From Sciurus carolinensis (lineage: Eukaryota; Chordata; Mammalia; Rodentia; Sciuridae), in NCBI RefSeq assembly GCF_902686445.1, contig NC_062232.1, forward strand, positions 69,581,440-69,645,439: DNA of 64,000 nucleotides. The letters run 5' to 3'. The notes under the pieces were generated by a model that was not told the DNA's origin, searched no databases, and saw only the letters and a list, made by a program, of their open reading frames with translations. The translations under genes and the position numbers were made by a program. Shown in pieces: positions 11,405 to 23,547 of the stretch (position 1 is the first letter of the stretch; every line of letters begins with the position of its first letter).

Positions 11405-11855
11405 TGTTATGGTTTAGATATTAGATGATTCCCACCTCCCAAAAAAAAAAAAAAATTCGTGTAGGAGACAATGCAAGAAAGTTTAGAGATGAAATGATTG
11501 AGTTTTGAGAGTTTTAATATAATTAGTGTATTTATCTCCCGATAGCGATTGATGGGTGACAACTCTAGTCAGGTAGGTTGTGACTGGAGGAGGTCTGTCA
11601 TTGGAGCATGACTTTGGGGTATGTATTTTGTCCTTGTTGAGCATATCTCTCTGCTTCCTGTTTCCATGTTCTGAATCCACTTCCTCCACCACATCCTTCT
11701 GCCATTCTATCTCACCTTGAACACTGAGGAGTAAATCCAGTTGTCTATGAACTCAGACCCCTGAACATGTGAGCCCCCAAATAAACTTTTCCTCCACTAA
11801 ATTTGTTCTCCTCAAATCTTTTGGTCACGGCAGTACAAAAGCTCATTTAAATAAC
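11405..11855 (+). mobile_element. MaLR solo LTR, sense
   Basis: Starts TGTTATGGTTTAGATATTAG and contains GAGACAATGCAAGAA and CAAATAAACTTTTCCTCC (polyadenylation AATAAA). It ends near AAAGCTCATTTAAATAACA. An A15-like run at 11440-11454 interrupts the 5' part. The target duplication is not clear, so the right edge is approximate. Confidence 0.8.
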
Positions 11856-13289
11856 ATCTAACTGAATGGAAGTATCAGGGAAGAAAAAGATGACTAACCA
11901 AATCCTAAGTATTGAAGAGTTTGGGTTAAATGGTATGCTATATGTGCTTCTGACTTGGGAATTGAAAGTGAAGGTAGAGTGGAAACTCCTCAACAGAGTT
12001 TTTTTTTTTTTTTTTTTAACAAGATGTCCAAAATAAATGTTAGATAAAATTTAGAAAAATTAAATGCTGTGACTAAGAGAATCATACAAATAATTATGGT
12101 TACTATTTGACACACAACTGGAGATCTTGGACACAGCAAAACAATGAGAAAAATATATAGTGTATGTTTTCTAGAAGCAAAGAAGTTAAACTGTCATTAT
12201 TTGCAAATATTAAAATTATACACATATGGAATCCAAGTAGATGAGTCAATTATAAGATAATACCATTACGAAGATAGTTTAGTGATGTGTCAGTATAACA
12301 GACCACTACATACTGCATCCATTTCCATATGCACTAATGATTTAAAAAATATGATGGAAAATATTCTAAAATTTGCAATAATATCAAAAACTATTAACCA
12401 TATACAATGTAATGTATCCATGTATACCTAATATCTCATATGTGGGACAAGTATAAAAACTTAAGCAATAAATATACCACTTATGAGAACTTTGGAATAA
12501 TTGCTATGTTTGTAGAACTGAAAACTTGGGACTAGGGATACTGAGAGTTTGTTCTTCAATTTAGTGTTAAAAATATGGCCTGTTAATGAATGCTAATTAG
12601 CAGTAATAATTACAGGTCTAAATTATTAAAATCAGAATCCTATTAAAGACCATATATAGAACTGAATTTCTAGTGTGAAACATAGGAGTAGGTTAAAACT
12701 TATTACACAACGGTGGAAATACAATATATGTTTAAGTGTTCAAAATGTTGAATTTATATGAAAAAGTATATTATCAATAAAATCAGTATGAAAACTATAT
12801 ATATGTATATATGTGTGTATGTATATATGTGTATATATATATCAATATTTGTAACGGATAATGGAAATAGTGTTATAATGCATAAAACTCTTTAAAACTG
12901 ATAAAACATGAAGTTGGAAAAATTATTAGAAAAAATTTGAAAAAGGACATTAATTGAAAAAAAATCCAAATAGTTAAAAACTAAAATATTCTTCATTTGT
13001 GAATAATTTAAAAATACAAATTAAAGCAGGAGGGAAATATCCTTTTATGTCTTTTTGAGTGGCAAAGTTTAAAACAGATACTTTTTATTGGTAGGGTTTT
13101 ATTTAAAGTACCTCTCATGTATTTATAGTAAAGAAAAATGTTGGATTGCTGTAAGTCTTTGGGAAAGAAATATAACATCTATTTTGACAATTATGTAGAA
13201 TTTTTGTTAGCCTTAAGAAAATTTTGTCATTTGTAAAATCATGGATAAAAATAGAAAATATTTTGCTGAAATAAGCTAAGAACAAAAAG
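11856..13289. other. Unassigned AT-rich DNA with a TA/TG microsatellite
   Basis: Contains a T18 run at 12000-12018 and an imperfect alternating (TA)n/(TG)n tract at about 12797-12843. No coding potential or recognisable repeat family is visible. Confidence 0.5.
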
Positions 13290-13690
13290 ACAATATACTA
13301 TACAAATTCTATGTGATCTCACCTATATGTAGTATTTAAAAGAGTTAAACTTATAAAAGCAGAGAGTTAAATGGTAGGTACCAGAAGGAAAGGGGATAGG
13401 AAAGAAGGAGGTTGATCAATGGGTAAAATGAGTTAGGGAGTATATGCTTTTGAGATCTGTTCTACAGCACAGTGACTAGAGTTAAAAATACTTTATGGTG
13501 CATTTTAAAATTAAGAGTAAATTTTTAAAGACTCACCATGAAATGTGATAAGTGAAGTGACAGATATATTAACAAGCTCGATTTTATCATTCCTTAAATT
13601 AAAGCACTAGAATATGTGACATGATAATTAGTGTTCCCAAATGGAAACAAATTATATATCTATTCTATATGGGAAAGATTTAAATAATTA
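13290..13690 (+). mobile_element. Old L1 (L1M) 3' end, sense
   Basis: The order GTGATCTCACCTATATGTAG, AGCAGAGAGTTAAATGGTAG, GGTACCAGAAGGAAAGGGG, ACAGCACAGTGACTAGAG and AAATGTGATAAGTGAAGTGA follows the well-known 3' end of ancient mammalian L1M elements. It is heavily diverged. Confidence 0.65.
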
Positions 13691-13714
13691 TGTTATACCC
13701 ACAGCATGAAATAT

Positions 13715-13853
13715 AATGGAGCAAGGTCCTGGGTTCAATTCTCACTACTATTACTATTACTACTACTACTATTATTAGTAACAATACTAATACCAGATCT
13801 AGCAATCTGAGTGCCAATAATAATAATGACAATAATAATAAAACCAGATGTAG
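13715..13853 (+). repeat. ID SINE tail grown into (TAC)n/(AAT)n microsatellites
   Basis: GGTCCTGGGTTCAATTCTCA at 13724-13743 is the 3' part of an ID/MEN SINE. It leads directly into ACTATTACTATTACTACTAC and, further on, AATAATAATAATGACAATAATAAT. Confidence 0.6.
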
Positions 13854-13919
13854 CAATCTGAATTTTCTAAAGAAAATGATTGACTAAGATGAACATATAT
13901 CTCTATGTATCTATCTATC

Positions 13920-14480
13920 CAGTTGATTCTCAGTATTCATGGTACTTATTTCTGTAAAGTTACCATGAGCATTGGAATTTGTGAATACTGAACCATCTCC
14001 CTTTGGGGAAATACTCATGCATGTGCGCGCGCGCACACACACACCTACACACACACACACCCCTCATATTAACCATAATTTAAATCCCTAAAGAACTCAC
14101 CCTGATTTATTTTATAAAGAAGAAAACCAGTTGCAGAAATGTTTAATGGCAAGTCCACTAACAGATATGAGAATTGGCATTAAAACCTTGTTTAATTGTC
14201 TCCAGAGCCAGAGCTTCTTGCAACACATTATATTACATACTACTTTCTGCATCCTCTGGTAATGTCTGTATTATTTATAAAACAAGAAGGCTGAGAGCAT
14301 AGCCATATTCAGTCTCGGTTGATAATGTTCACATTTGGCAACAAAAAATTTTGTTACTATACATATGTCCAAAAATATCCAAGAAACTACTTTTGAACAT
14401 ATATTTTGGGGGTTACATATTAATTTTTGTTAGTATATAATTCCACAAATATGGAATCAGGAAATAACAAGGATCAACTA
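13920..14480. mobile_element. Probable non-autonomous DNA transposon
   Basis: The left end is CAGTTGATTCTCAGTATTCA. The right end on the opposite strand is TAGTTGATCCTTGTTATTTC, so the element has diverged terminal inverted repeats. The interior matches my memory of a mammalian MER-type DNA transposon (AAAGTTACCATGAGCATTGG, GAATACTGAACCATCTCCC) and carries a CA repeat at 14023-14061. It has no transposase frame. Superfamily assignment needs a repeat search. Confidence 0.5.
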
Positions 14481-14484
14481 TTTG

Positions 14485-14495
14485 TGTGTATATGT

Positions 14496-14537
<42 letters not shown>
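14485..14537. repeat. (TG)n microsatellite
   Basis: A nearly pure TG run starting directly after the right end of the probable DNA transposon. Confidence 0.9.
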
Positions 14538-14539
<2 letters not shown>

Positions 14540-15649
14540 ATTTTAAAGATTTGGTTAATCTCAATATAGGAACTTATAAGCCCAAAATCCATAGCAGAAG
14601 TTCATGTGAGCAAAATTTCTTCTTTTGAAGAGCTCGTTTGCCCTTAAGGTCTTCAAATAATTGAATAAGATACAACTACATAGAAGGTAATCTTTTTACT
14701 TTATAGAAACTCATTATATTTTTACTACATTTTGCAGTTATTTAACTGAAACAACTAATTAATGTTTGCTTAAATAACTAGACAAGTTGACAGCTAAAAT
14801 TGAAATTAACAATTATACCAGGTGACTTAGATTGAAATTTATTAGATATTATTGATGTAGAAAGAAGATTCAGAAAGGCAGTCTAATTTTTGTGATGGAC
14901 ATATCCTATTTTTACATATGTATAAATATACATAATTGCAAATATATATGTATATATTTCAATGCAACATTTATTTTATGATTATATGAACAAATTGAAA
15001 TGTAAGAGAAAGGTAGTCAACTAGAGGAAACAGTAATGGGAGTTTCAGGGAAATGGGGCAGAAGCTACCAGGAAGTCAGAAAAATGGAAAGAAAAAGGAA
15101 GATAATGGAGTGAGGTATGAAAGCAGGAAGGAAAAAAAAGTAATGTAAGAAGGAAAAAGTAAACAGGGAAGAATACAAGGGAATGAGGAAGTGGGAAAAG
15201 CTCCACTAACACAAAATAGTGTTATCACATAAATAAATGCACATAAAATCATGTGTGTGTGTATATGTATATATATATATATACACACACACATATATAT
15301 GTATAAAAATGTGATGAACATGTAGAATTCAAGATTTATATAAATAAGTGCCTATGTGGAAACAGCAAAAGTCACGAGTATTTAAGATATTTCTTAAAGG
15401 ATGAAAAAGGGAAAAGTCACCAATTTTATATTAGAACATGCTGTAAACCATGGTCACAAAGTTGTATGTCACTAGCCTAAGGACAGACAATTATAACAAG
15501 TAAATGAAAAAAAAAGTTCTAAAACATAGACATCAGCACAAACACATGCATGTATGCACACAGCATAGAAAATATTGGAATGTGGGAATATGGGAAAATG
15601 AGCTATTTAAAAATGTAATTGGAAAATTTATTAAATTGAACATAAAAAT
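14538..15649. other. Unassigned AT-rich DNA with a GT/TA/CA tract
   Basis: Contains an alternating purine-pyrimidine tract (GT, then TA, then CA) at 15255-15305. I see no gene. The open stretch across that tract is simple sequence and not a protein. Confidence 0.5.
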
Positions 15650-16470
15650 AAAAATAGACCTATTACTTGCTCCTGATAGGAAAAATAAATTACTGATTGA
15701 TTAAAGAATTAAAAATGAAAGAAAACAGAGTAAACATTTTTAATTATAAATAAAATCATGAACTTTGGATTACAAATTCCAAAATCCCCATATGAAAAAA
15801 ATTATGAAAAAAATGAACAGATATAACTATATGAAAGTGAAGAATGTCTGCTCTGCCCAATCAGCATGTTTAGCAAAGCAATTGATTTGTTTTTTAAATT
15901 TAAGTATCTCCTGCAAAATCAAAAGGAATACAAAGAACAGTCAAAAACAGCAAAGTATCAGTAGGAAATCAGAAGGTGAAAACCAAATGGCTATAAACAA
16001 TATAAAAACATACAATTTCTCCCTAGATATCTGAAATGCAACTGAAAACAAAACGGTGGTAACTTCCTTCATTCATCACATTAGGAAAAATTTTTGTCAA
16101 GTAGTACCAGTTACTGATAATGATATGGAAAACAGGAAGTATTACCCATTTGATAGAATCATAAATTTGTGCAGTCAATTTTAGCAGCAATGTTATTGCA
16201 AGTAGTCAAGTCAACTTCATGTATACCCTACAGTTCAGCAATACCTCTATTTTGTATATAACCAAAAGAAACACTTATACGATGTGTTCAAAAAACATTC
16301 ATTATGTTACTGTTTGAAGTAGCAAAACATTGTAGGTAACCTGGGTGACTATGGGGAAAAGTTTAGGTAAAATATAATATGAAATACTTATACATATATA
16401 CAAATAATTGTGTAACAAATACCTTGATAAATTTATCAGTCAGAATTGTGCAAATCAACTACAATGGCTT
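15650..16470 (+). mobile_element. Possible old L1 ORF2/3' region, sense
   Basis: Scattered similarity to the 3' part of old L1s, best at 16215-16400 (CCTACAGTTCAGCAATACCT, then ATAACCAAAAGAAACACTTA, the usual assembly of the end of ORF2). Frames are destroyed. Confidence 0.45.
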
Positions 16471-17014
16471 ACTAAATTGCAATGATTACAATTAGAGATA
16501 ATCAGTCTTTCAATAGTACAATTGCTCCTCTACCTTCCTACTCAGTCACCGTAGGTATTTGACTTTACTTTGTCACAAGCGCAAGATAGCTGCTTACCTT
16601 GAGACATTACAGAAGCATTGCAGAAAGACAGAATATGAGAACAATTTAGGGAAAGGGGAAAAACTAGCTAAGTTGATAGCTTTCAAGCTGAAAAATAGCA
16701 TTTTTCTTGGAATCTCCTCATAATGGTATATACTAATATTATTTTGGCAAAAATAAGTCATAATCACACTACTACAAATGGCAAGGATGTATACAGAAGA
16801 GAATAGTTTAACTGGGGACATTGTCACCTGAATCAAAAAAGGAATATGTTAGAGAGGGGACAAACTGTTTTGGGTAGGTAGTTGGTAGTGTTTACTCCAC
16901 ATGAATACATAAATATACATTAAAAACAAAATGGTACATGAGTTCATGGAAATGGAATGAAATCAAACACGGAGGAAATAATTGTAAATAAGCAAGTACA
17001 AACATCATATTGGG
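16471..17014. other. Unassigned AT-rich DNA
   Basis: No supported feature is visible. Confidence 0.4.
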
Positions 17015-17450
17015 CATCTCTTTGATGCTTTGATCAAAACACTTGACAAGAACTATTTAGAGGAGTAAAAGTTTATTTTGGACTCACACCGTTTAGAGGT
17101 TCAGAACACCATCAGCCAACTTCTTCATTTTGGACCCAGGTAAGGCAGAATATCATGATGAAAGGGCATGACAGAAAAAAGCTTCTTAGTTCATGACAGG
17201 CAGAAAGCAGAAAGAATGAGGATACACGAAGAAGATATATATATAATCCCCAAGCCATGCCAATAGTGACACATTTCCTCCAGCCCTACCCCACCTGCCT
17301 TCACTTACCACACCATAATCCATTCAAATTATTCATCCATTATGTTGGTTAAACCACTTATTAGGTTATAGTTCTCATAATCTGATCATTTAATCTCCTG
17401 CATTTACAAAGAAGCTTTTCAGGGAGACCTCATATTCAAACCATAAGGAT
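17015..17450 (-). mobile_element. MaLR solo LTR, antisense
   Basis: Same LTR family as provirus 1, read in complement: GAGTAAAAGTTTATTTTGG, GGACCCAGGTAAGGCAGAAT, CTCCAGCCCTACCCCACCTG, AGGGAGACCTCATATTCAAA. No second LTR or internal region is adjacent. The left end is worn. Confidence 0.75.
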
Positions 17451-18014
17451 CATGTACAGATTGTGATATGGTACATTGAACTGAGGAGTACAACCAGAAT
17501 GTTTATGCTGAATTGAGGCAAAATAAACAGCAATAGCACCATAAAATAATGAATACAACAAAACAGACAAGATTGCACATTAAACTAGGCAGCATTGAAA
17601 GATATTTAATATTGTTTCAATATGATGTTGGTAGTGGTGAGGAATAGAGCTACAAAGGGCCTAAGGACTGAGATTAAGGAGTCTGGACTTTATCCTAAGA
17701 TCACATAGGAATTTATCAAAAGTTTATTCACCTTCAGCAACTTCAAACATGTAAATAGGATGCAAAGTGGAGTCAATATTTAATAACTGAGGCAGGCCTA
17801 GATTTGCCAGTGTGAGAATTAAGAAAAATAATGAAGTCATGTCTCAATTGCTAATTCTCATTATAAAATGTTTTGTTCTTCATATTTCAATAGGCTATCT
17901 GAATACCATTATTTGAAAGATATTATAAGATAATGTTGATATTATATGTAAACTATACTTATTGTTTAATGTATTTATTTTAATTTATTTACAAGATTAA
18001 AAAGTACACATTCT
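17451..18014. other. Unassigned DNA
   Basis: No gene is visible. The block at 17660-17780 (AGTCTGGACTTTATCCTAAG) resembles an ancient interspersed repeat, but I cannot name it. Confidence 0.35.
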
Positions 18015-18140
18015 GGGGTTGGGATTGTGGCTCAGTGGTAGAATACTTGCCTGGCATGGGTGAAGCACTGGGTTCTATTCTCAGCACCATGTATAAAGAA
18101 AGAAATAAAATAAAGGTCCATTGACAACTAAAAAAATATT
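18015..18140 (+). mobile_element. ID-like tRNA SINE
   Basis: A-box side GGGATTGTGGCTCAGTGGTA and B-box side GGGTTCTATTCTCAGCACCA, then the family tail GAAATAAAATAAAGGTCCAT. It is a monomer with no B1 half. Confidence 0.85.
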
Positions 18141-18297
18141 CTTAAAAAGTATACTTTATGGAATTAGATATTGGTGATGGTTGCTCAATCTTGTGAATAT
18201 AATAAATAAGACATTGAATTTTCTAGTTTAAAAAGATGAACTTTAGTAAACTATATCTTAATAAAATGTAAAAATACATTATTTTACAACTATATTG

Positions 18298-18711
18298 TGT
18301 TTTTAGTTAGCTTTTTTGCATCAGGGAATAAAAGACCTGACAAGAACGCATAGAGGAGGAAAAATTTATTTGTAGTTCATAGCTTCAGAGGTCTCTGTCC
18401 ATAGATGGCCAACTCAATTTCTTGGGGCCTGAGATGAGACAAAGTGGTGGTGTAAGGGTATGGAAGAGGAAAGCAGGTCAAGACATCCAACAAGGAAACA
18501 GAGAAAGAACTCTTCCTGAAAGAAAATATATACCCCAAAGCAATGTCCCTAGCCACACCCTCTCTGCCTATCGTTACCACACTGTTAATCCATATTAAGA
18601 ATATTAATGTACTTATTAGGATTTTCATAACTCAATCATTTTACCTTTAAACCTTCTTGAACTGTTTCACACATGAGCTTTTGGGGAATACCAGGTATCC
18701 AAACTATAACA
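18298..18711 (-). repeat. MaLR 3' LTR (provirus 2)
   Basis: TGTTTTTAGTTAGC to CCAAACTATAACA. The complement of the CAAATAAATTTTTCCTCC block holds its polyadenylation signal. Confidence 0.8.
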
Positions 18712-20183
18712 TTCTCCACCAGCCCCCAACATTCTTAAGCATCTCACAATGCAAATGCATTTAGTCCCTTTTCAAGAGTCCCCATATTCTTAATAGTCAC
18801 AGCATTATCCAAAAGTCCAAGTGCCCAGTCTCCTAAGACTCAAGGCAAAATCTGAGTGTGAGTCCCTGTAAAACTCAAGTTACATATATCCAATTTAAAG
18901 ATACCAAAGAAATATTTCCATTCCAAGGAGAATACACAGGGTCATAGAAAAAAGGAATAGGCCCAAAGCAAGACCAAAATCCAACTGAGCAAGCTAGTCC
19001 TATAGCTCCATGTGCAGCCTGTGGCACACATGGTATCATTATGTTTTCTTCAAAGGGCTTGTGTAGTTCTGTGCCTATGACCTTGTTGGTTGTGGCCCAT
19101 AAGGCCTCTCAGTTTTTTTTATTTTGTACCTTCAGCTTTCCTTAGCAGATTTCCTACATTACTGGCATCTCTTAATCTTGGGGACACCCAGTGCAGCTTC
19201 AACTTCCTTCTCACTTCTCCATGCTTCACCCTCTCTGAGGCTGCCCACAGGGACTTCAACCTTGCTGCACTTTGTCTGACTTCCCAAGCATTCCTTTGAA
19301 ATATCAGTGGAAGCCTCCATGACCCCCTAACTCCAGCATTCTGCATTTCTGCAGAAACAGCACCACACGATTGATACCAAGATTTGCTTCCAGCTTGGGC
19401 AACAGTCAACATTCCTAGATAATGCAGCAGTCTCTGAGTTTCTGAACAGCTGAGCATATTGAAAATATATCCTAGGATCCCTGTGGAAGCAAAGTGCCCT
19501 CACTGGTCTTTTTTGCAAGACATTCTTACATTTACACTCTTAAATTTGAGATGAGTGTGGTCTTGTCAATTCCTGAGAAACCTTCAAGTCATCTTTCACA
19601 TTGGTTTTCAGTATTTAGCATTTCTTTAGTGGCTGTAATCCTTTAATAGCCATATGTTCCTTAGACCCAGATTTACTACCACTTTTCTTGCCAATTTTCA
19701 AAGGTTTTCAAATATTTGTGTTTTGCTTTCTGATTCTAATTATCACAATAAACTTGGCTAAAAACATCCAGAAATATCTATGCCACCACTTGAATGCTGT
19801 GATGCCTTGAAATTTCCTCTGCCAGATTTATTAGTCCATCACTTTAAAATTAGCCTCATGAAAAGTCTCAGGACATGTGAAAAAATTAGGCAGCTTCTTA
19901 GCCAGAGTATAACACAAATGGCCTCTAGTCCAATTTCCAATAGAGTCCTTCTTCTGCTCTGAAGCCTCATGAGCCCAGTCTTTTCAGTCGAGTCCTATCA
20001 GCATTTTTGTCTTTTGAGTTCCTACCAGAATCTGATAATCTTGTCTTTAACTTTCTAAAGATTTTCCAGCTTGCATGTCTAATTTTTTTTCAAAATTCCT
20101 CCGACAATTTCCAAAAAACTCCAAAAGTTTTTGAACCACATGATTAGGTTTGTCACAACCACATCCCCACTCTTAGTACCAAT
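18712..20183 (-). mobile_element. MaLR internal region (provirus 2)
   Basis: Collinear with the internal sequences of proviruses 1 and 3. An antisense open stretch of 112 codons (19457-19119) has no recognisable domain. It could be a decayed gag-like piece, but the matching parts of the other copies are not open. Confidence 0.7.
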
Positions 20184-20623
20184 TATTTTCTTAGTCAGTA
20201 GTTTCCACCCCCATGACCAAAAGAAATGATAAGAATAACACAGAGGTGGAGAGGTTCAGTTGGGCCTCACAGTTTTGGAGGTCTCAGCCCATAGATGATT
20301 AACTCTATTGCTCTAGGAACAAGAAGAGGCAGAACATCACAGCTGAAGGGCATGGCAGAAGAAGGTACCTCAGGACATGGTGACAAGGACATAGAGAGTT
20401 CTGCTGGTCAGGGACAAAATACATACCCCAAAGGCATTCCCCAGTGACTCACCTCCTCAGCTACACCATCTCTGTCTACAGTTACCACCTACTTAATCCA
20501 TTCAAGTGGATCAATGCACTGATTAGGTTAAGGATCTAATGATCCAATCATTTCACCTCTAAATCTTCTTGCATTGTCTCACATGTGAGCTCTTGATAGA
20601 TATTACATATCCAAACCATAATA
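20184..20623 (-). repeat. MaLR 5' LTR (provirus 2)
   Basis: From about TATTTTCTTAGTCAG to CCAAACCATAATA. The terminal TG has decayed. Confidence 0.75.
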
Positions 20624-20625
20624 TA

Positions 20626-20715
20626 TGGGGCTAAGAATGTATCTCAGAGGTAGGACACTAGTCTAGCATGTGAGAGGACCTAAGTTCAATGCCCAGTACC
20701 ACATAAAAGACCATA
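20626..20715 (+). mobile_element. ID-like tRNA SINE
   Basis: GGGGCTAAGAATGTATCTCAG and AAGTTCAATGCCCAGTACCA. Diverged monomer just outside provirus 2. Confidence 0.75.
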
Positions 20716-20717
20716 AA

Positions 20718-20990
20718 ATATTAGTGGCATGCAGTGGTGCATACATGCTTATAATACCAGTTCATCAAAAGGAAGAAGCAGGAGGAATCCAAGTTTGAGT
20801 CCAGTCACAGCAATTTAGGGACACTATCAGCAAAATAGCAAGACCCTGTCTCAAAAAAAAAGAAAAAAAAAAAAAAAAAAAAGACTGGGAATGATGTAGT
20901 TCAGTAGTAAATCTCCACTGAGTTCAGTTTCCAGTACCTAGATAATGATGATGATGATGATGATGATCATAATAATAATACACTCTACTT
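20718..20990 (+). mobile_element. MEN-type SINE with (GAT)n tail
   Basis: B1-like half (GCAGTGGTGCATACATGCTT, AAGACCCTGTCTCAAAAAAA), long A-rich linker (20854-20882), ID half (GACTGGGAATGATGTAGTTC, GAGTTCAGTTTCCAGTACC), then GATGATGATGATGATGATGATGAT at 20944-20967 grown from the tail. Confidence 0.8.
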
Positions 20991-21954
20991 AATTTTTCTT
21001 GTCATTGAAATCTGTTCTGAATAATGAAAAAAATCCTGTATGATTATACTAACATTTTACAAATATGATAGTTTCAAAGACTTTCTCTGAGATATTTTTC
21101 TAAATATGTTGAAAATTTTTCTCCTTTAATATTTGAAAGCAAAACCACAACTTCTGATCAAGAAACATTTAGTTATTTTTAATAATCATTTTTTTGGTTA
21201 GGTGAACCAAATGAAATTTGTAATAGCTCAATGAGCTATAAAGATTGAGAGTAGATTAATGTGAGGGGATTTTGACAAAGCAATTATCTGAAATTAATTT
21301 GAAATAATTGATCATGCAGAAAATAGGTTTACATTGAAGAATGTTAACATTTTATATTAAAACATAAACCCAAATTTCTGTTTAGTTAGTGAGGCAATAT
21401 GAATAATAAAGTATATTTTCTTAAGGCAATCTACTTAACTGTGCAGTCAGAAATTGAACTAAGTTCACCTAAAGATCATGATAATTAGGGTAAATAGCAT
21501 ATACAGTATTCTAGGACATCATTGAAACATAAAGTGGAAAAATGTTTATTTGTATTACACCATTAAGCTTGCTGATGGTGGAAGAAATAATACAATTTTA
21601 ATTTGCCATATAAGTTCATTCATTCATTGATTCCTGCCTGGCTTTTCAGTTTTACTTCTAGCAGTTTCACATGAACACTTGCTCTAATTTTATCAGTGAA
21701 GGAGTGTTAACATACCAATTTGGAGAACATGCACATACGTTCAACTTATGTACTATGTTAAAAATATTTCAATAATATAGACAATAATGAGTATAGTCAT
21801 ATTTGGAGAATACATGCTTTTGAAATATGTTGGTTTAGAGATTATAGCTATAGTTACAGACAGATATTTTTCCTGACATTATTGCTCCATCTGTTCTATT
21901 ATTTTTGAAGGCTTTTTTATAGCTCAAAATCTACTACCTCAGTAAAATAAGCCA
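20991..21954. other. Unassigned AT-rich DNA
   Basis: No gene or repeat family is recognised. Confidence 0.45.
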
Positions 21955-22250
21955 GTTTCAAAAATCAAAGGCCAAATGTCTTCCCTGATAAGTGGATGAT
22001 GATATATAATGGGAGTGGGGGGTGGGGGGTGAAAGAAGAATGGAGGAACTTTAGATTACATAGAGGGAAATGAGAGGGAGGAGGGGGCGGGGGTATGAAA
22101 GATGATGGAATAAGTAGACATTACTCTATGTACATGTATGATTACATGGACGGTATGAATCTACATTGTGCACAACCTTAGAAATGAAATGATGTACTCC
22201 TTTTGTGTACAATGAATCAAAAAGAAATCGATAAAAATAAAAAAAAATTT
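21955..22250 (+). mobile_element. L1 3' UTR, 5'-truncated, sense
   Basis: Matches the 3' end of the full-length L1 at 29600-29880: AGTGGATGATGATATATAAT, a G-rich polypurine tract (22009-22094), GTACATGTATGATTACATGG, TGTGTACAATGAATCAAAAA, then an A-rich tail. It is a typical short truncated insertion. Confidence 0.85.
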
Positions 22251-22890
22251 AAATCTACTTCCTTATCCTTATTATTTCTGAAGAATTCTTCATCGTGGGA
22301 AAATATCAAGTAATGACAGTGCAGTTAGTTTAAAGTAAAATGTCAAGCTTTTTGGTACTAATTTATCAATTATTTGCTGTTTTCCTTAAATAATTAAATA
22401 TGGTTTCTTTTTGTATCAAGGTAGTAAGTATGCAAAGAATATGAATATTGTGAATATTCAGTAAACTTGTGGAAACAACTTATCAGAAAAATACAAATTT
22501 AAGATACTTCTAAGAAAGTAATTAGTCAGGAATGTTTCAGATGTCTATGGCAACAATGTGTTTCCTTCACAGATTTAGAATAATTTTAATCTTTGCTTTC
22601 AAAAGACTTTCTTAGTGTATCAGTCTATTTATGGTCCTAGTAAATGTTTTTAGGAGCATATTAACATCTGTCCTTGAAAGTCAGTTTATTACTTTAATCT
22701 CTATGCTTGCTATTGGTTTTTGTTTCTTACCAACTCTTCTTCACTTTTAATAGGTTGTATGAATCTAGATGTTTGGAGACTAGAAACTCTTGCAGGAGTC
22801 ATGTTTAATTGTTTCCTAATGTATTCTTAGGTTCTATGTTGGTTTTGCATCTACTGTAATTGATTTCTCTTTATTATTTGAGGACTTTTT
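22251..22890. other. Unassigned AT-rich DNA
   Basis: No supported feature is visible. Confidence 0.4.
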
Positions 22891-22892
22891 GT

Positions 22893-22945
22893 GTGTATAT
22901 AAATATATTATAGATACATAGATATAGATATATAGATATAGATAT
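22893..22945. repeat. ATAGAT-type microsatellite
   Basis: Imperfect ATAGAT/ATAGATAT repeats. Confidence 0.75.
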
Positions 22946-22949
22946 GTCA

Positions 22950-23340
22950 CATTATGTGCAACAGTTTATTCAGGTCCACAAGAGGGGACCTGGTCAATAA
23001 GGGGATTAAGAAAAAGACAAACAGACACAAAAAGTAGATAAAAAGTTGGGGCTTGGTGGTTCATCCTGCACTAGTGGAAGACTGACTACAAGCAAACTCA
23101 GCATGCTTATTACATAGGTTTAAACATCAGAAAGATTTATTATGAGAAAACTTCTTCAAGATAAACAAAACTAAAGCTGGAGGTGAAAGCAGCCCAATTA
23201 GAACTTATCAGCAAGGAATTTCCCTTTGAACAAGGCATCATTTTATAACTGGGCAGTTTTTCATCAGTGCCCTTGCACTGAGAAATTTCCAAGAGTGGTG
23301 TGACCTCTGACTTTGGGCAGTTCAAAGACCCATGATTCAT
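22950..23340 (-). mobile_element. Possible ERV LTR, antisense
   Basis: On the minus strand the block reads like an LTR. It has a TATA-like GTTATAAAATG, an AATAAA about 100 bases further (ATAATAAATCTTTC), and a 3' part with ACCAGGTCCCCTCTTGTGGA and GAATAAACTGTTG. A MEN SINE may interrupt its U3 end at 23341. I found no target duplication or terminal TG...CA, so this is a suggestion only. Confidence 0.35.
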
Positions 23341-23547
23341 TTACTAAGAATTGAATCCAGGGGCATTCTACCACTGAGCTATATCCCCAGCTTTTTTCAG
23401 CTTATTTTATTTTTATTTTTATTTTTTATTTTTATTTGTGAGATGGAATTTCAACAAATTGTGCATATTGACTTTGAACTTGTGATCCTTTTGCCTCAAC
23501 CTCCCAAGTAGTGTTAATTATAAGCATGAACCACCAAACTCAGCTAA
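23341..23547 (-). mobile_element. MEN-type SINE, antisense
   Basis: Complement of an ID half (ATTGAATCCAGGGGCATTCT, CTGAGCTATATCCCCAGC), a (TTTTA)n linker at 23398-23440, then the complement of a diverged B1 half (GCCTCAACCTCCCAAGTAG, AAGCATGAACCACC). Confidence 0.85.

Larger units (their letters stand above)
18298..20623 (-). mobile_element. MaLR provirus 2, antisense
   Basis: Complete LTR-internal-LTR structure on the minus strand, uninterrupted by large insertions, so it is the best local reference for the family. The flanks are TATTG (18293-18297) and TATGG (20624-20628), a 5-bp target duplication with one mismatch. The internal region of about 1.47 kb has no retroviral frame. It begins, in sense, with TTGGTACTAAGAGTGGGG just inside the 5' LTR, as MaLR internal sequences do. 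Confidence 0.85.

Noticed and set aside
15076..15321. Hydrophobic 81-codon minus-strand frame as a membrane protein
   Set aside because: The Tyr/Ile/Cys/Val-rich stretch is the translation of a TA/CA/GT microsatellite, and the rest is the complement of purine-rich DNA.
20943..20968. CRISPR-like or satellite array
   Set aside because: It is a simple (GAT)n run at a SINE tail. Nowhere in the window are there spaced identical repeats with unique spacers.
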